Assembly: GCF_003014535.1 (NCBI RefSeq)
Contig: NZ_PYGD01000009.1
Location: forward strand, 1-64,000
Reading direction: 5' to 3'
From: Taibaiella chishuiensis
GTDB lineage: Bacteria > Bacteroidota > Bacteroidia > Chitinophagales > Chitinophagaceae
Length of the DNA: 64,000 nt
Of this stretch, positions 1 through 8,727 are shown piece after piece. The position numbers and the translations under genes are program-made. Position 1 is the stretch's first letter. Every line of letters starts with the position of its first letter. Under the pieces are notes generated by a model. The model saw only the letters and a list, made by a program, of their open reading frames with translations. It made no database searches and was not told where the DNA came from.

Positions 1-107
1 TAGCTGCCAGGCCATGTAAATTCGTAGTGAGACACTAAGAATAGCTAAGCAAATAAATAGGGGTCTGGCAAAATGATGATTCGTTTTAAGAACAAAGCAT
101 TTATTGC
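1..107. repeat. Dispersed repeat, left copy
   Basis: This non-coding stretch recurs in the same orientation with a few mismatches at about 30749-30848. The shared core includes CTAAGCAAATAAATAG and TCTGGCAAAATGATGATTCG. Short reading frames here have no family resemblance and I do not call them. Positions 1-230 hold no gene that I can support. The left copy touches the window edge, so the element may extend further left. Confidence 0.75.
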
Positions 108-200
108 ATGGTTCCATTCTATGCCATACAGTGTTGGGCTTAATGCTCGTGTGAAACAGGCGGGAATGCTTAAGGGGCGGGAGTTGCGGGAAATAAAAAA

Positions 201-220
201 GCCTCAACGAAAGTTGAGGC
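201..220 (-). terminator. Rho-independent terminator of tRNA-Leu copy 1
   Basis: An 8-bp perfect stem GCCTCAAC/GTTGAGGC closes a GAAA tetraloop. Read on the minus strand it is followed by a T-rich run. It lies 10 bp past the 3' end of the tRNA gene. Confidence 0.85.
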
Positions 221-230
221 TTTTTCCAGG

Positions 231-314
231 TGCCCAGGACTGGATTCGAACCAGCACATCCTTGCGAACGCTGCGACCTGAACACAGTGCGTCTACCAAT
301 TTCGCCACCTGGGC
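231..314 (-). tRNA. tRNA-Leu (anticodon CAG), copy 1
   Basis: The reverse complement folds as an 84-nt type II tRNA. The acceptor stem is GCCCAGG/CCTGGGC with A as discriminator base. The D-arm has the leucine-type GGCGAAATTGGTAGACGC. The anticodon stem is CTGTG/CGCAG around the loop TTCAGGT, giving anticodon CAG. A long variable arm and a T-loop TTCGAAT follow. CCA is not encoded. The sequence is identical to the copy at 2388-2471. Confidence 0.96.
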
Positions 315-330
315 TTCCCGTTGGGGAGTG

Positions 331-363
331 CAAATGTAGGGAAAATGTTTTGATTCCAGCAAA
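331..363 (-). promoter_or_regulatory. Promoter of tRNA-Leu copy 1
   Basis: On the minus strand the sequence shows TTTG (360-363), a 21-nt spacer, then TACATTTG (331-338). This matches the Bacteroidota -33 TTTG / -7 TAnnTTTG pattern. The -7 box ends 16 bp before the tRNA 5' end. Confidence 0.8.
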
Positions 364-538
364 TTTTTAAATGGCAATATTTTACAAGGACTGTATTGGG
401 TCACAAAAACCACCTGTTAGGACGCCGGATGTTGGTTTGGAGCCGGCCTGGTTTGAAGTGGCCGGTCACTTGCAGCAGCGAAATGCGATCTTAAAAAATG
501 GTATAACGGCTTACTGGGCGCAGCTCTTTAAGGGACGC

Positions 539-1084
539 TTACCCCGATTGGTCTTTGCACCTATTGATACGCTTTTCCGCCTCCGCAATTGTTATCCCGT
601 TTTGCCAATCCAGGATAAATGGGTGGTCGCTCTCGTACGGAACCAGTTCTGGTCTCAGCCCACCGCTTTTCGTAATTACCTGTACATGCAATTCCAGGGT
701 GCTTGTTGCATACTCCGGGATATCATTACTGATCCTGCCGAAATAGGTTTTTCCTGCTGTATTGTTTTTGAATTCGGCGGCGTATTCATCATAACTTTTT
801 TCGCTCAGAGAAACCCAGATGCCATAATCTAAGTCTTCGCAGGCATCATTGACCTGGAGCGTCAATGTGGCCCTGATAAACCGGTCCGTTTGCTCTTCGT
901 GTTCAATAACACAGAAGTCCTCGGATAGTGTCGCCATGCGTGCTTTATCTGTTTCGTTTAAGACTTCGTAGTAGAAGGGCGTTGTAAACCCGATAGCCGG
1001 GAGCTTGTCGTGGAACTCCCCGCATTTAGCACATTTAGAAGGCGCCCCCTTCCTGCGGTTTCTGAAAAAATCAAAGATGGCCAT
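539..1084 (-). CDS. DUF2199-family protein
   Basis: This 181-residue cytoplasmic protein begins, after a short basic tract, with CAKCGEFHDKLPAIGF. That Cys-x-x-Cys-Gly-x-x-His-Asp pattern followed by a Pro-rich stretch is typical of DUF2199 proteins, whose function is unknown. The region around residues 75-120 (the LDYGIWVSLSE segment) also fits the family. There is no signal peptide or membrane segment. It sits between two tRNA-Leu copies in an AT-richer patch with two other unknown genes. The DUF2199 call comes from motif recognition. A toxin-immunity role would be speculation. Confidence 0.8.
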   Translation of the reverse strand: MAIFDFFRNRRKGAPSKCAKCGEFHDKLPAIGFTTPFYYEVLNETDKARMATLSEDFCVIEHEEQTDRFIRATLTLQVNDACEDLDYGIWVSLSEKSYDEYAAEFKNNTAGKTYFGRISNDIPEYATSTLELHVQVITKSGGLRPELVPYESDHPFILDWQNGITIAEAEKRINRCKDQSG

Positions 1085-1189
1085 AGGTTAAAAATAAATA
1101 TTTTTGCGGGGTTTATGGGCGTGTGTTTTATGTTTTGTAGCATAAAAACGGTGTTGTGATGATGCGCAAAAGAACCGATAATTTTTTTA

Positions 1190-1558
1190 ATGACATTTAT
1201 GGCATCAAACAGGGAAGTGGCGGCACTACTGCAGAATGTGCTGAAAATTTTCAGGGAAAACAGGAGTGGCCCGGAAATCCTTGATGCGCTTACTATACAG
1301 GAAATTATTCACCCGTCTTTTGAAACAAGGTATCTGGCCCATAGCGTTGATTTTGATTTTGAGGTAAGGAGTATGGAAATGCCGGGGAAAAATGAATATA
1401 TCTTTTTCCTGGAGGCTGGTGATGGAAGCCCATATAGGGCGGTGTTTATTTACGAAGGGAAATGGTATTTAAAATCATTTCTCTTCCAATGCCAGGGCTG
1501 CTTTGGCGATGACGATACATGTCTGGTTTGCGGTGGGGAGGGATGGGGTGTTCTCTAA
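1190..1558 (+). CDS. Small hypothetical protein with C-terminal double CxxC motif
   Basis: I do not recognise this 122-residue protein. It is cytoplasmic, mixed alpha/beta, and acidic to neutral. The last 25 residues contain CQGC and CLVCGGEGWG, four cysteines spaced like a small zinc ribbon or DnaJ-type knuckle. A second in-frame ATG occurs three codons later (1199) and could be the real start. It is divergent from the DUF2199 gene, with 105 bp between them. Confidence 0.6.
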   Translation: MTFMASNREVAALLQNVLKIFRENRSGPEILDALTIQEIIHPSFETRYLAHSVDFDFEVRSMEMPGKNEYIFFLEAGDGSPYRAVFIYEGKWYLKSFLFQCQGCFGDDDTCLVCGGEGWGVL

Positions 1559-1620
1559 ATAAGCCAGTTTATGCCGCTGCGATGGTTTTCGTTTCCCTGT
1601 TGTGGAAGAAGAATTTAATA

Positions 1621-2193
1621 TTACAGGTCTAAAGCATTACTCCAGATAATACGTTCCGGCTTGTCTTCAGTATCACGTCTTGCTGGGTTTTTTCTCCATA
1701 AAAAATCACCATCATAAATATCAGCAATTAGCTTGAGACCCATCCGGGTGGGACCGGGCCGTGGAATAACATGCGGGTCAGTATTGGTGTAGTAGTCAGC
1801 GTTGCAGATTACGTCCATATAAAAGGTACTGTTGCCACCTTCTTTCAATTCTTGTACGGTGAGAAAATTGCTATCGCAACCCCAGAATAGAAATTCAACG
1901 AGTTTATTGTCGAGTAACAGGTGGTCGCCTTTAGAGCAGGTCATCATGTACAGGAACGCGGATCGCTTCCCGGTATTGCTTATCTTGATTTTAAGCTTAT
2001 AAACCCGCTTGCCGGGCAGAAGAGGATTACCCCTTTCGAGCAATTCCTGAAACCATAGACCTTTATAGGGATAGGTGTAAAGGGAGTCGACCGTGATTTC
2101 GATTTTGAGCGGGAAGTCTTCTGCTTGTCTGGCGGAACTCGTGTCGCCTTTTATAAGAAAGAAAAATGCGAAGAATAGGGGCAGGTATTTCAT
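1621..2193 (-). CDS. Hypothetical secreted protein
   Basis: I chose the start at 2193 because the protein then begins MKYLPLFFAFFFLIKGDTSS, a good signal peptide; an in-frame ATG at 2274 would put 27 hydrophilic residues in front of it. The mature part (about 170 residues) is probably beta-rich and has Cys residues near TCSKGD, WGCDS and VICNADY that could form disulfides. I do not recognise a family. The stop lies 63 bp beyond the convergent CxxC gene. Composition is AT-richer than the core genes downstream, which suggests accessory DNA. Confidence 0.6.
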   Translation of the reverse strand: MKYLPLFFAFFFLIKGDTSSARQAEDFPLKIEITVDSLYTYPYKGLWFQELLERGNPLLPGKRVYKLKIKISNTGKRSAFLYMMTCSKGDHLLLDNKLVEFLFWGCDSNFLTVQELKEGGNSTFYMDVICNADYYTNTDPHVIPRPGPTRMGLKLIADIYDGDFLWRKNPARRDTEDKPERIIWSNALDL

Positions 2194-2357
2194 AAGCTGA
2201 TTGTGGGTGAATGCGGTCCCGTGAAAATCATTTTTGCTGTAAAGTGCTCCGGAAAGCATCTTGATCCTGCTCATAACTTTTTAAGTTGATCCTTACTTTC
2301 TCGCAGCGCCGCGACACTGCGAGAACATAAATTTAGAATAGCCCCAAAAATAAAAAA

Positions 2358-2377
2358 GCCTCAACTTTCGTTGAGGC
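2358..2377 (-). terminator. Rho-independent terminator of tRNA-Leu copy 2
   Basis: The same 8-bp stem as at 201-220 (GCCTCAAC/GTTGAGGC) closes a TTTC loop instead of GAAA. A T-rich run follows on the minus strand. Confidence 0.85.
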
Positions 2378-2387
2378 TTTTTCCAGG

Positions 2388-2471
2388 TGCCCAGGACTGG
2401 ATTCGAACCAGCACATCCTTGCGAACGCTGCGACCTGAACACAGTGCGTCTACCAATTTCGCCACCTGGGC
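2388..2471 (-). tRNA. tRNA-Leu (anticodon CAG), copy 2
   Basis: This 84-nt tRNA is base-for-base identical to the gene at 231-314. It has the same CAG anticodon, long variable arm and acceptor stem, and no encoded CCA. The similarity continues on both sides through terminator and promoter, so the whole transcription unit was duplicated. Confidence 0.96.
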
Positions 2472-2487
2472 TTCCCGTTGGGGAGTG

Positions 2488-2520
2488 CAAAGGTAAGAAA
2501 AATGTTTTGAAACCCGCAAA
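2488..2520 (-). promoter_or_regulatory. Promoter of tRNA-Leu copy 2
   Basis: On the minus strand TTTG (2517-2520) is followed by a 21-nt spacer and TACCTTTG (2488-2495). Spacing is the same as for copy 1 although the spacer sequence has drifted. Confidence 0.8.
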
Positions 2521-2647
2521 TTTTTTTTGAAATCCATATCCACCGGCAAAAAAATCCTGTTTTCCAACGTTTTGTTAAAGAGCCCTGTCTATGCAATAAG
2601 ACATAATATCTTTTTTGTAAAGACATTATCTCTTTTAACCGAATCGC

Positions 2648-5600
2648 ATGAATAAGATCTTTACTCCTTTACTCACCCTTATTATATTATGGGGGGCAGG
2701 TTTGGCGGCCTGCGCCCATACGCCAACCGGCAGCACGATCGATTTTATAGAGAACCACCGGCAATTTCCCGACCAGGTGTTGTATAAAGCATTCGTGCCT
2801 GGCGGCGCGCTTTTCCTTACGGGCAAAGGCTTTACCTATACCTACTACAATGTGGCCGACCTGGACCGTATTCATGATAAACGGCACGAAGGCGGCGACG
2901 TCAGCCAGGAGCCCGTACGTTTTCATGCCTACCAGGTTAATTTCCTGGGCGCCGACGAGCAGGCCCTGAGCCAGCCTGAAACAAAAAGAAGTTACCACCA
3001 CAATTATTTCCTGGGCAACGATCCGGCACGCTGGGCGGGCGATGTGCCGCTGTATGGCAAGGTTACCCGTAAGCAGGTGTATAAAGGTATCGATGCGGTG
3101 GTGTACAGTAAAGGCAGCGCGGTTAAATACGACTTTATGGTCGATGCGGGTATCGATCCATCAGTGATCAGGCTGCAGTTCGAAGGTGTAACGCCCAGGC
3201 TGCAACGGAATGGCAGCCTGTTGTTACAGACATCGGTCAATACCGTAACCGAGCAGGCGCCTTATGCCTACCAGGTAATCGGCGATAAGGAAGTAAAAGT
3301 GCCCTGCCGGTATAAACTTAGCAGCGATGCCGTGGTATCGTTCGAATTGCCTTCGGGATACAACAAACACTATCCGCTGGTAATCGACCCGGTGCTTGTG
3401 TTCAGCACCTTTAGCGGTGGCAGCGCTATGACCTATGGCTTTAGCGCTACCTATGATACCGCAGGCAGCCTGTATGCCGGTGGCGAGTGTTTTGGCGTAG
3501 GCTGGCCGGTAACTACCGGCGCCTACCAGGTAAACTTTGGCAATGGGGTGGATGCCGGTGTCAATAAATACAGTCCGAACGGCAATATCCTGGTGTACTC
3601 CACCTACTATGGCGGCAGCGGGCAGGACCTGCCTACCAATATGATCGTCAACAACCAGGGTGAACTGGTTATTTGCGGATCGACCTCTTCCACTAATCTG
3701 CCGGTACCAACGGGCTGTTATGACAACACCTACAACGGCGGTTCGGCCGATATCTTTATTGCCCGGTTCAGTGTTAGCGGCAGCAATTTGCTGGCGGCAA
3801 CCTATATCGGCGGCAGCAGCGCCGAAGGACAGAACGTAGGCAGCCTGAGCCCCAACTACGGCGATGCCAGCCGTGGCGAGGTATTGACCGATAGTGTTGG
3901 CAATATCTATATCGCGGCGAGTAGCTCGTCGGGCAATTTTCCCGTTACATCTTCTGCATTCCAGGGGACCCTGGGCGGTTGGCAGGATGGGGTGATCTGT
4001 AAGTTCAACGCGGGCTTAAGCAACCTGCTTTACAGCACCTTCCTCGGGGGCAGCAGCGACGATGCCTGTTTTTCGCTGGTATTCAACAGCAGCGGCGAAG
4101 TGGTGGTTTGCGGTGGTACCATGAGCCCCAATTTCCCGACTACATCGGGTACCGTACACCCTGCGTTCCAGGGCGGTCTCGCCGATGGTTTTGTCAGCAT
4201 CCTGAACCTGGGTACCGGTTTGGTACATTCCACCTACCTGGGCACCAACCAGTATGATCATGCTTTTAAAGTACAGATCGATCCTGCTAACGATATTTAT
4301 GTATGCGGGCAAACAGCGGGCAACTATCCCGTTTCTTCCGGTGTATATTCGATTACGGGCGGCGATATTTTTATCGATAAACTCTCGCCTAATCTCAGTA
4401 GCTCCATGTTGTCTACCCGGCTGGGTAATACCACGGGTACTAAATTTGTACCTACGGCTTTCCTGCACGACAACTGCGGCAATACTTACCTCTGCGGCTT
4501 CAGGGCGGGCAATACCCTGCCCGTTACCCCCAATGCCTTCCAGAGTGCGCCGGTATACGGCTTTTGGCTGGGCGCGCTGGGCCCGGGTTTCACCAATCTC
4601 CTGTACGGTACCTATATCGGTACCAGCGGCGATCATGTGGACGGCGGCTCGAGCAGGTTCGATCCCAAGGGTATTATCTATCACTCGGTATGTACCAATA
4701 GCGCTGCCTTCCCGACGACTACAGGTAGTTGGGCCCCGGTAAAGCTCAATGGTACCTATGACATCGCCAGCTTCAAATTCAATACAGACGTAAGCGCTAT
4801 CGACGCGGCCTTTGCCCTGGCCAATAATGCCAGCGATACCGGTTGTGCGCCTTATTCGCTGCAGTTTACCAATCTCTCGACCGGCAGCTCCAGTTATCTC
4901 TGGGATTTTGGCGACGGTACCCCGGGCAGTACCCTGGCCGAGCCCTCCCATACGTTCGAGGCAGGAGCACACCTGGTAAAACTGATCGCCTATGCGCCCC
5001 TGGGTTGCGCCCTGGCCGATACGGCCGAAATGATGATCTATGTAAAACCGGGCAATAAGCCACGGCTTATCCTCAACGATACTTTTATCTGCGCGGCTGC
5101 GCCCCTGCAGCTTACCGCCCAGGTGTCCAATGTGTCTACTGCCATGGGATTCCATTGGGAGCCGGTTGCAGCTATACTTTCTAATCCAAACCTGCCTACC
5201 GTATCGGTCAACCCCGCAGCCAGCAATACTTTTATGGTATACATCAGTAATGCGGCAACGGGCGAATGCGTGGATACCGCTATGGGCACGGCACATATAC
5301 GCATACACGATAACAACGGGATGTATGCCCTGCCCGGCGATACTACCATCTGTCCCGGCGATACGGTACTGATGCGTGCTTTTGGCGGACGGCATTATAC
5401 CTGGTCGCCCCTGTTTACGATCGATAATATACACAATGCCACGGCCCGGGCCTGGCCCGAAACCGACCGGCAATACAAAGTGCTGATCGAAGGCGATTCG
5501 GGTTGTACTATTGAACGCGCGGTCAATATCCGGCTGGTGCCACCGATGCAACTGGATGCAGGTCCCGACCTGGATGTGAAGTACGGTGAATCGATCACCA

Positions 5601-6040
5601 TCCAGGCTTCGAGCAATAACCCCGTAAGCTGGACGCCGGCCTCGGAGGTACATCCGGCCAATGGCATTAACCCGGTGGTAAGCCCCGCTAAAACTACGAC
5701 CTATTATGTAACGGCCATTACGCCCGAAGGCTGTATCGTAACCGACTCGGTAACGATTCATGTAACCAATGCGGTGCTGCCGAATGCCTTTACGCCCAAT
5801 GGCGACGGGGTAAATGATTACTTCCAGTTGCTGCCTGTGGATGACCGGGTAAAACTGCGGGAAATGAGTATCTATAACCGTTTCGGACAAAGGGTGTTCT
5901 TTACCCGCAACATCGCGGAACAATGGGATGGCACGCATAACGGCAAACCGGCCGACCTGGATACGTATTATTATTATGCCGAGTACAAGATCGGTGAAAG
6001 AACTTATAAGCTGAAAGGCGACGTGACCTTGCTGCGCTAA
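2648..6040 (+). CDS. Giant secreted SBBP-repeat/PKD protein with type B type IX sorting domain
   Basis: The protein has 1130 residues. A signal peptide covers about 1-23. A conserved N-terminal module (about 30-245; FIENHRQFPDQVLYKAF, then VYKGIDAVVY) is of the DUF7948 kind that precedes SBBP repeats. Several repeats of the FSTFSGGS / YSTYYGGSGQD / YIGGSSAEG type (about 250-700) should form a beta-propeller. A PKD domain follows at about 721-800 (YLWDFGDGTP). Two Ig-like stretches come next. The C-terminal module is a gliding-motility-associated CHU_C domain from about 1043 (LPNAFTPNGDGVND). The type IX system would export it and attach it at the cell surface. Its binding target is unknown. 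Confidence 0.9.
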   Translation: MNKIFTPLLTLIILWGAGLAACAHTPTGSTIDFIENHRQFPDQVLYKAFVPGGALFLTGKGFTYTYYNVADLDRIHDKRHEGGDVSQEPVRFHAYQVNFLGADEQALSQPETKRSYHHNYFLGNDPARWAGDVPLYGKVTRKQVYKGIDAVVYSKGSAVKYDFMVDAGIDPSVIRLQFEGVTPRLQRNGSLLLQTSVNTVTEQAPYAYQVIGDKEVKVPCRYKLSSDAVVSFELPSGYNKHYPLVIDPVLVFSTFSGGSAMTYGFSATYDTAGSLYAGGECFGVGWPVTTGAYQVNFGNGVDAGVNKYSPNGNILVYSTYYGGSGQDLPTNMIVNNQGELVICGSTSSTNLPVPTGCYDNTYNGGSADIFIARFSVSGSNLLAATYIGGSSAEGQNVGSLSPNYGDASRGEVLTDSVGNIYIAASSSSGNFPVTSSAFQGTLGGWQDGVICKFNAGLSNLLYSTFLGGSSDDACFSLVFNSSGEVVVCGGTMSPNFPTTSGTVHPAFQGGLADGFVSILNLGTGLVHSTYLGTNQYDHAFKVQIDPANDIYVCGQTAGNYPVSSGVYSITGGDIFIDKLSPNLSSSMLSTRLGNTTGTKFVPTAFLHDNCGNTYLCGFRAGNTLPVTPNAFQSAPVYGFWLGALGPGFTNLLYGTYIGTSGDHVDGGSSRFDPKGIIYHSVCTNSAAFPTTTGSWAPVKLNGTYDIASFKFNTDVSAIDAAFALANNASDTGCAPYSLQFTNLSTGSSSYLWDFGDGTPGSTLAEPSHTFEAGAHLVKLIAYAPLGCALADTAEMMIYVKPGNKPRLILNDTFICAAAPLQLTAQVSNVSTAMGFHWEPVAAILSNPNLPTVSVNPAASNTFMVYISNAATGECVDTAMGTAHIRIHDNNGMYALPGDTTICPGDTVLMRAFGGRHYTWSPLFTIDNIHNATARAWPETDRQYKVLIEGDSGCTIERAVNIRLVPPMQLDAGPDLDVKYGESITIQASSNNPVSWTPASEVHPANGINPVVSPAKTTTYYVTAITPEGCIVTDSVTIHVTNAVLPNAFTPNGDGVNDYFQLLPVDDRVKLREMSIYNRFGQRVFFTRNIAEQWDGTHNGKPADLDTYYYYAEYKIGERTYKLKGDVTLLR

Positions 6041-6066
6041 ATGTGTCCCGGTAAAAATATCCCGCT

Positions 6067-6074
6067 TATCTTTG
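6067..6074 (+). promoter_or_regulatory. Putative -7 element close to the holB start
   Basis: TATCTTTG fits TAnnTTTG and ends only 4 bp before the ATG at 6079. If it is used, transcription would begin at or next to the start codon, giving a leaderless mRNA. No clear -33 TTTG is visible, so this is tentative. Confidence 0.4.
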
Positions 6075-6078
6075 CCTC

Positions 6079-7215
6079 ATGCAATTCAGCGATGTTACAG
6101 GGCAGCATGCCGCCAAGGAAGGCTTGCTTACGTTATGGCATTCCGGCAAGTTGCCGCATGCTATGATGATATTGGGTAAAGAAGGTACCGGCGGACTGCC
6201 GCTGGCGCTGGCCCTGGCGCAATATGTATTCTGCGAGCAAAAACAGGGCAACGATTCCTGCAATCAATGTGCCGGCTGCAGCAAGGTAAAAAAGCTGGCG
6301 CATCCCGATTTGCATTTCAGTTTTCCATCAGTGGCGCCCAAACCCGGCGCCAAGCCGTCGAGCGCGCATTACATGAACGAGTTTCGGGAGTTTATACACC
6401 AATCGCCCTATGGCACTACGTTTGAGTGGCTCCAGTTTATCAATGCAGAAAATAAGCAAGGTAATATTACGGCCGACGAGTGCCGCGAGATCATCGATAC
6501 ACTTAACCTCACCTCCTTCGAAGGCGGGTATAAGATACAGGTCATCTGGCGCCCCGAATACCTCGGTAAGGAAGGCAATATCCTGCTGAAGCTGATCGAA
6601 GAGCCACCGGCGAATACCCTGATCATCATGGTGGCCGAGGACCTGGAAAGCGTACTGAAGACCATTCTTTCCCGTACCCAACAGGTAAACCTGCTGCCGC
6701 TTACCGTAAGGGAAATAGAGGAGGCGCTGCGTAAAAGAGGCGTGGAAGAGCGTAAGGCCATACAGGTGGCACACCTGGCCGAAGGCAGCTTCTCGGGCGC
6801 ATTGCAGCTGTTGCAGTATACCGGCAGCGACCTGCTGGCGCCACTCCGCGACTGGTTCAACGGTATTTTTACCAACAACGGCATTACCCTTAATAAATGG
6901 GTGGAAGACATGGCCAAAACAGGCCGGGAACAACAAAAGAACTTCCTCATCTATACCGAACAATTGCTGGCCCATGCCATGCGCATCAGCCTGATACCGG
7001 GTTACCATGCGCCGTTGCCGGCCGACGAAGCCACCTTTGCCGGTAAGCTGGCCCAGCGCAATTTTGCGCCTTCGGTTTACGAAGCTATGCGTACCCTTAT
7101 CGACAAAACCATCTACCATATCGAACGGAATGCCCACTCCAAAACACAGCTGTTGCACCTGTCTATCCAGATGCAATACTGTATACAAGGCGTGCCGTTT
7201 AAGTTATATCCCTGA
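6079..7215 (+). CDS. holB: DNA polymerase III subunit delta' (clamp loader)
   Basis: This 378-residue AAA+ family protein has the fold of the delta' clamp-loader subunit, which helps load the sliding clamp on primed DNA. It opens with the typical LPHAMMILGKEGTGG region. The Walker A is degenerate and lacks the Lys, as known for non-hydrolysing delta' subunits. A zinc module with CNQCAGC and a preceding Cys (about 52-65), then HPDLHF, follow. LLKLIEEPPANTLIIM is the classical Walker B/sensor area. SRTQQV replaces the usual SRC-type motif. Read-through from the upstream cargo gene is possible, since only 38 bp separate them. Confidence 0.9.
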   Translation: MQFSDVTGQHAAKEGLLTLWHSGKLPHAMMILGKEGTGGLPLALALAQYVFCEQKQGNDSCNQCAGCSKVKKLAHPDLHFSFPSVAPKPGAKPSSAHYMNEFREFIHQSPYGTTFEWLQFINAENKQGNITADECREIIDTLNLTSFEGGYKIQVIWRPEYLGKEGNILLKLIEEPPANTLIIMVAEDLESVLKTILSRTQQVNLLPLTVREIEEALRKRGVEERKAIQVAHLAEGSFSGALQLLQYTGSDLLAPLRDWFNGIFTNNGITLNKWVEDMAKTGREQQKNFLIYTEQLLAHAMRISLIPGYHAPLPADEATFAGKLAQRNFAPSVYEAMRTLIDKTIYHIERNAHSKTQLLHLSIQMQYCIQGVPFKLYP

Positions 7216-7228
7216 TGGTACAACGGGG

Positions 7229-7268
7229 AAACACAAAGGCCGTGCTGCACAGCACGGCCTTTGTGTTT
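7229..7268. terminator. Bidirectional terminator between holB and the BtrH-like gene
   Basis: A perfect 18-bp stem (7229-7246 with 7251-7268) closes a 4-nt loop. T-rich sequence on the plus side and A-rich sequence on the other make it usable for both convergent genes. Confidence 0.85.
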
Positions 7269-7283
7269 TTATCCCGGTCAGGA

Positions 7284-8288
7284 TCAGGAAAAGCGAACGG
7301 CTTTCAGGTCCTTGAAGAATTGTTTTTCGGTATCGCCGATCCCGCGCAGCAATGCGCTCAGCTCTTTGTAAGAAACAAGATCGCTTTCGCGGGCCTTGCA
7401 GATACGGGCCGCGCTATAGGCAAAGTTTCGCCATTGATCGCCCATTTTAGTACAACGTTCGGAGAGCTTGCCCAGCTCGTTATGGCTAAGGTACTGCGCC
7501 GCTTCCTGCAGGAAGGCAGCATACAGGAACCGGAAGCCGCCACCGCCGGTACCGATCTCTTCCTGCATCCGGATAATATTGCCGAGATACAGGGTACATT
7601 GCCTCGGTGTCAGCTTCTCCGGATATTTTTCAATCTTGTTGGCCAGGGTGTAAATCGCGTTAATGCCAAACCAGGGTACCGGTGGCGAGGACATGAAAAA
7701 ACAGGTTTGTTTGATCCCGTCCTTAATGCCTTTGGCCAGGTCTATGGTATCGGGCGCCTCGGTGATATAATACATTTTACCCTTGGGCTCGGGAAAGCCT
7801 TTGGCAAAACGGGCCCTTGCCAGGTCGTCGTACCCGATCTGCGAGGTACCCTCGAGTATTGGGTCGCTTACCAGGTACTGACCGTTTTCTTTGCCATATA
7901 CCACGAGGTTATGTGCATTAAAGTGAAAACGAAAAGCTTCGGGCAGGTAATTCAGATAGTATACACCGGCAATCATACCCACGGGTATATTACGGGCAAG
8001 TGCCTGGTCGAGCGCTTCCATGGCTTTGGCCTCGTTGCTGAATTTTTCGGTATGGATCTTAAGTCCCAGGCGTTGGGTTACCCGTTTAAAAATATAACCC
8101 GGCCATATGCGGAAGGTCGTGCCCGGTATGCCGCTTACTTTTACAAAGGGCAGGTGGCCGAAAAAGATCCCGGCGCCGATCCCGAAGGTCATCGGTTCGG
8201 AAAGCGCGATGCCGCTATGCTTTAATAAATTGGAGGTCACGCCGCTTTCGCAATGTGCGTGCTGCTGGTGGATGAATTGCTCTGCCAA
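7284..8288 (-). CDS. BtrH N-terminal/DUF4872 domain protein
   Basis: The 334-residue protein resembles the butirosin BtrH family, papain-like acyltransferases that move an acyl or aminoacyl group off a carrier protein; DUF4872 forms the second half. HAHCESG at about residues 11-17 supplies the candidate catalytic Cys, and FNAHNLVVYG (about 122-131) the His. It has no signal peptide. The start at 8288 is TTG: upstream codons reach a stop within five codons without an ATG, and the next ATG is beyond the catalytic Cys. It lies 34 bp after the 134-residue gene and is probably cotranscribed. The substrate is unknown. Confidence 0.75.
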   Translation of the reverse strand: MAEQFIHQQHAHCESGVTSNLLKHSGIALSEPMTFGIGAGIFFGHLPFVKVSGIPGTTFRIWPGYIFKRVTQRLGLKIHTEKFSNEAKAMEALDQALARNIPVGMIAGVYYLNYLPEAFRFHFNAHNLVVYGKENGQYLVSDPILEGTSQIGYDDLARARFAKGFPEPKGKMYYITEAPDTIDLAKGIKDGIKQTCFFMSSPPVPWFGINAIYTLANKIEKYPEKLTPRQCTLYLGNIIRMQEEIGTGGGGFRFLYAAFLQEAAQYLSHNELGKLSERCTKMGDQWRNFAYSAARICKARESDLVSYKELSALLRGIGDTEKQFFKDLKAVRFS

Positions 8289-8322
8289 GGGATGTTGTAA
8301 TTATAAGAGATGATGAAGGGGC

Positions 8323-8727
8323 TTATTGTCCGAAGCGTACCAGGCTGTCTACAGGTATATTGAAGACCCGGGCATAACGGTTGAGCGTATCCTGGTCCAG
8401 TTTGCGGAATACTGCGGGTTTGAAATGACGTTTGATCTGCCATTGCCATTTACCCATATGCCGGGCCAGTATGGGCAGTTCCATCAGGTGTTTGTGCATG
8501 AAGTAGGCTATCGGACTGAGCTCGCCATTCCTTACCCGGGCTTCGATCTCCTGGAGTTCCTCCAGCACGGCTTCCCAGGCCTGGCGTGTGGCCATATTCT
8601 CCACTTCCCAGCCTTCGGAGTTGACCTGGGTATAACTGCCGTCTTCTTTCGTAGCGTACATCAGTTTATGGATCTGGCTCTTGCCTTTATAATCCTCCTT
8701 ATCCTGGGGTACTTCATTTTCTTTCAT
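8323..8727 (-). CDS. Hypothetical protein upstream of the BtrH-like gene
   Basis: This 134-residue soluble protein is unrecognised. It has a charged N-terminus, a helical middle (AWEAVLEELQEIEARV) and a basic segment QIKRHFKPAVFRKLD. The C-terminal piece LNRYARVFNIPVDSLVRFG resembles the recognition half of a short helix-turn-helix or a ribosomal-peptide partner domain, but the match is weak. Tight spacing to the BtrH-like gene (34 bp) implies the two products work together. Confidence 0.6.
   Translation of the reverse strand: MKENEVPQDKEDYKGKSQIHKLMYATKEDGSYTQVNSEGWEVENMATRQAWEAVLEELQEIEARVRNGELSPIAYFMHKHLMELPILARHMGKWQWQIKRHFKPAVFRKLDQDTLNRYARVFNIPVDSLVRFGQ

Noticed and set aside
4016-5938. 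640-codon open frame on the minus strand inside the large cargo gene
   Set aside because: It is antisense to a gene with clear domains; its product is rich in Arg, Gly and His without family motifs, a usual artefact of GC-rich codons.
6150-6200. Loss of Walker A Lys in holB as a sign of pseudogene
   Set aside because: Delta' subunits commonly lack a functional ATP site; the rest of the frame is complete.
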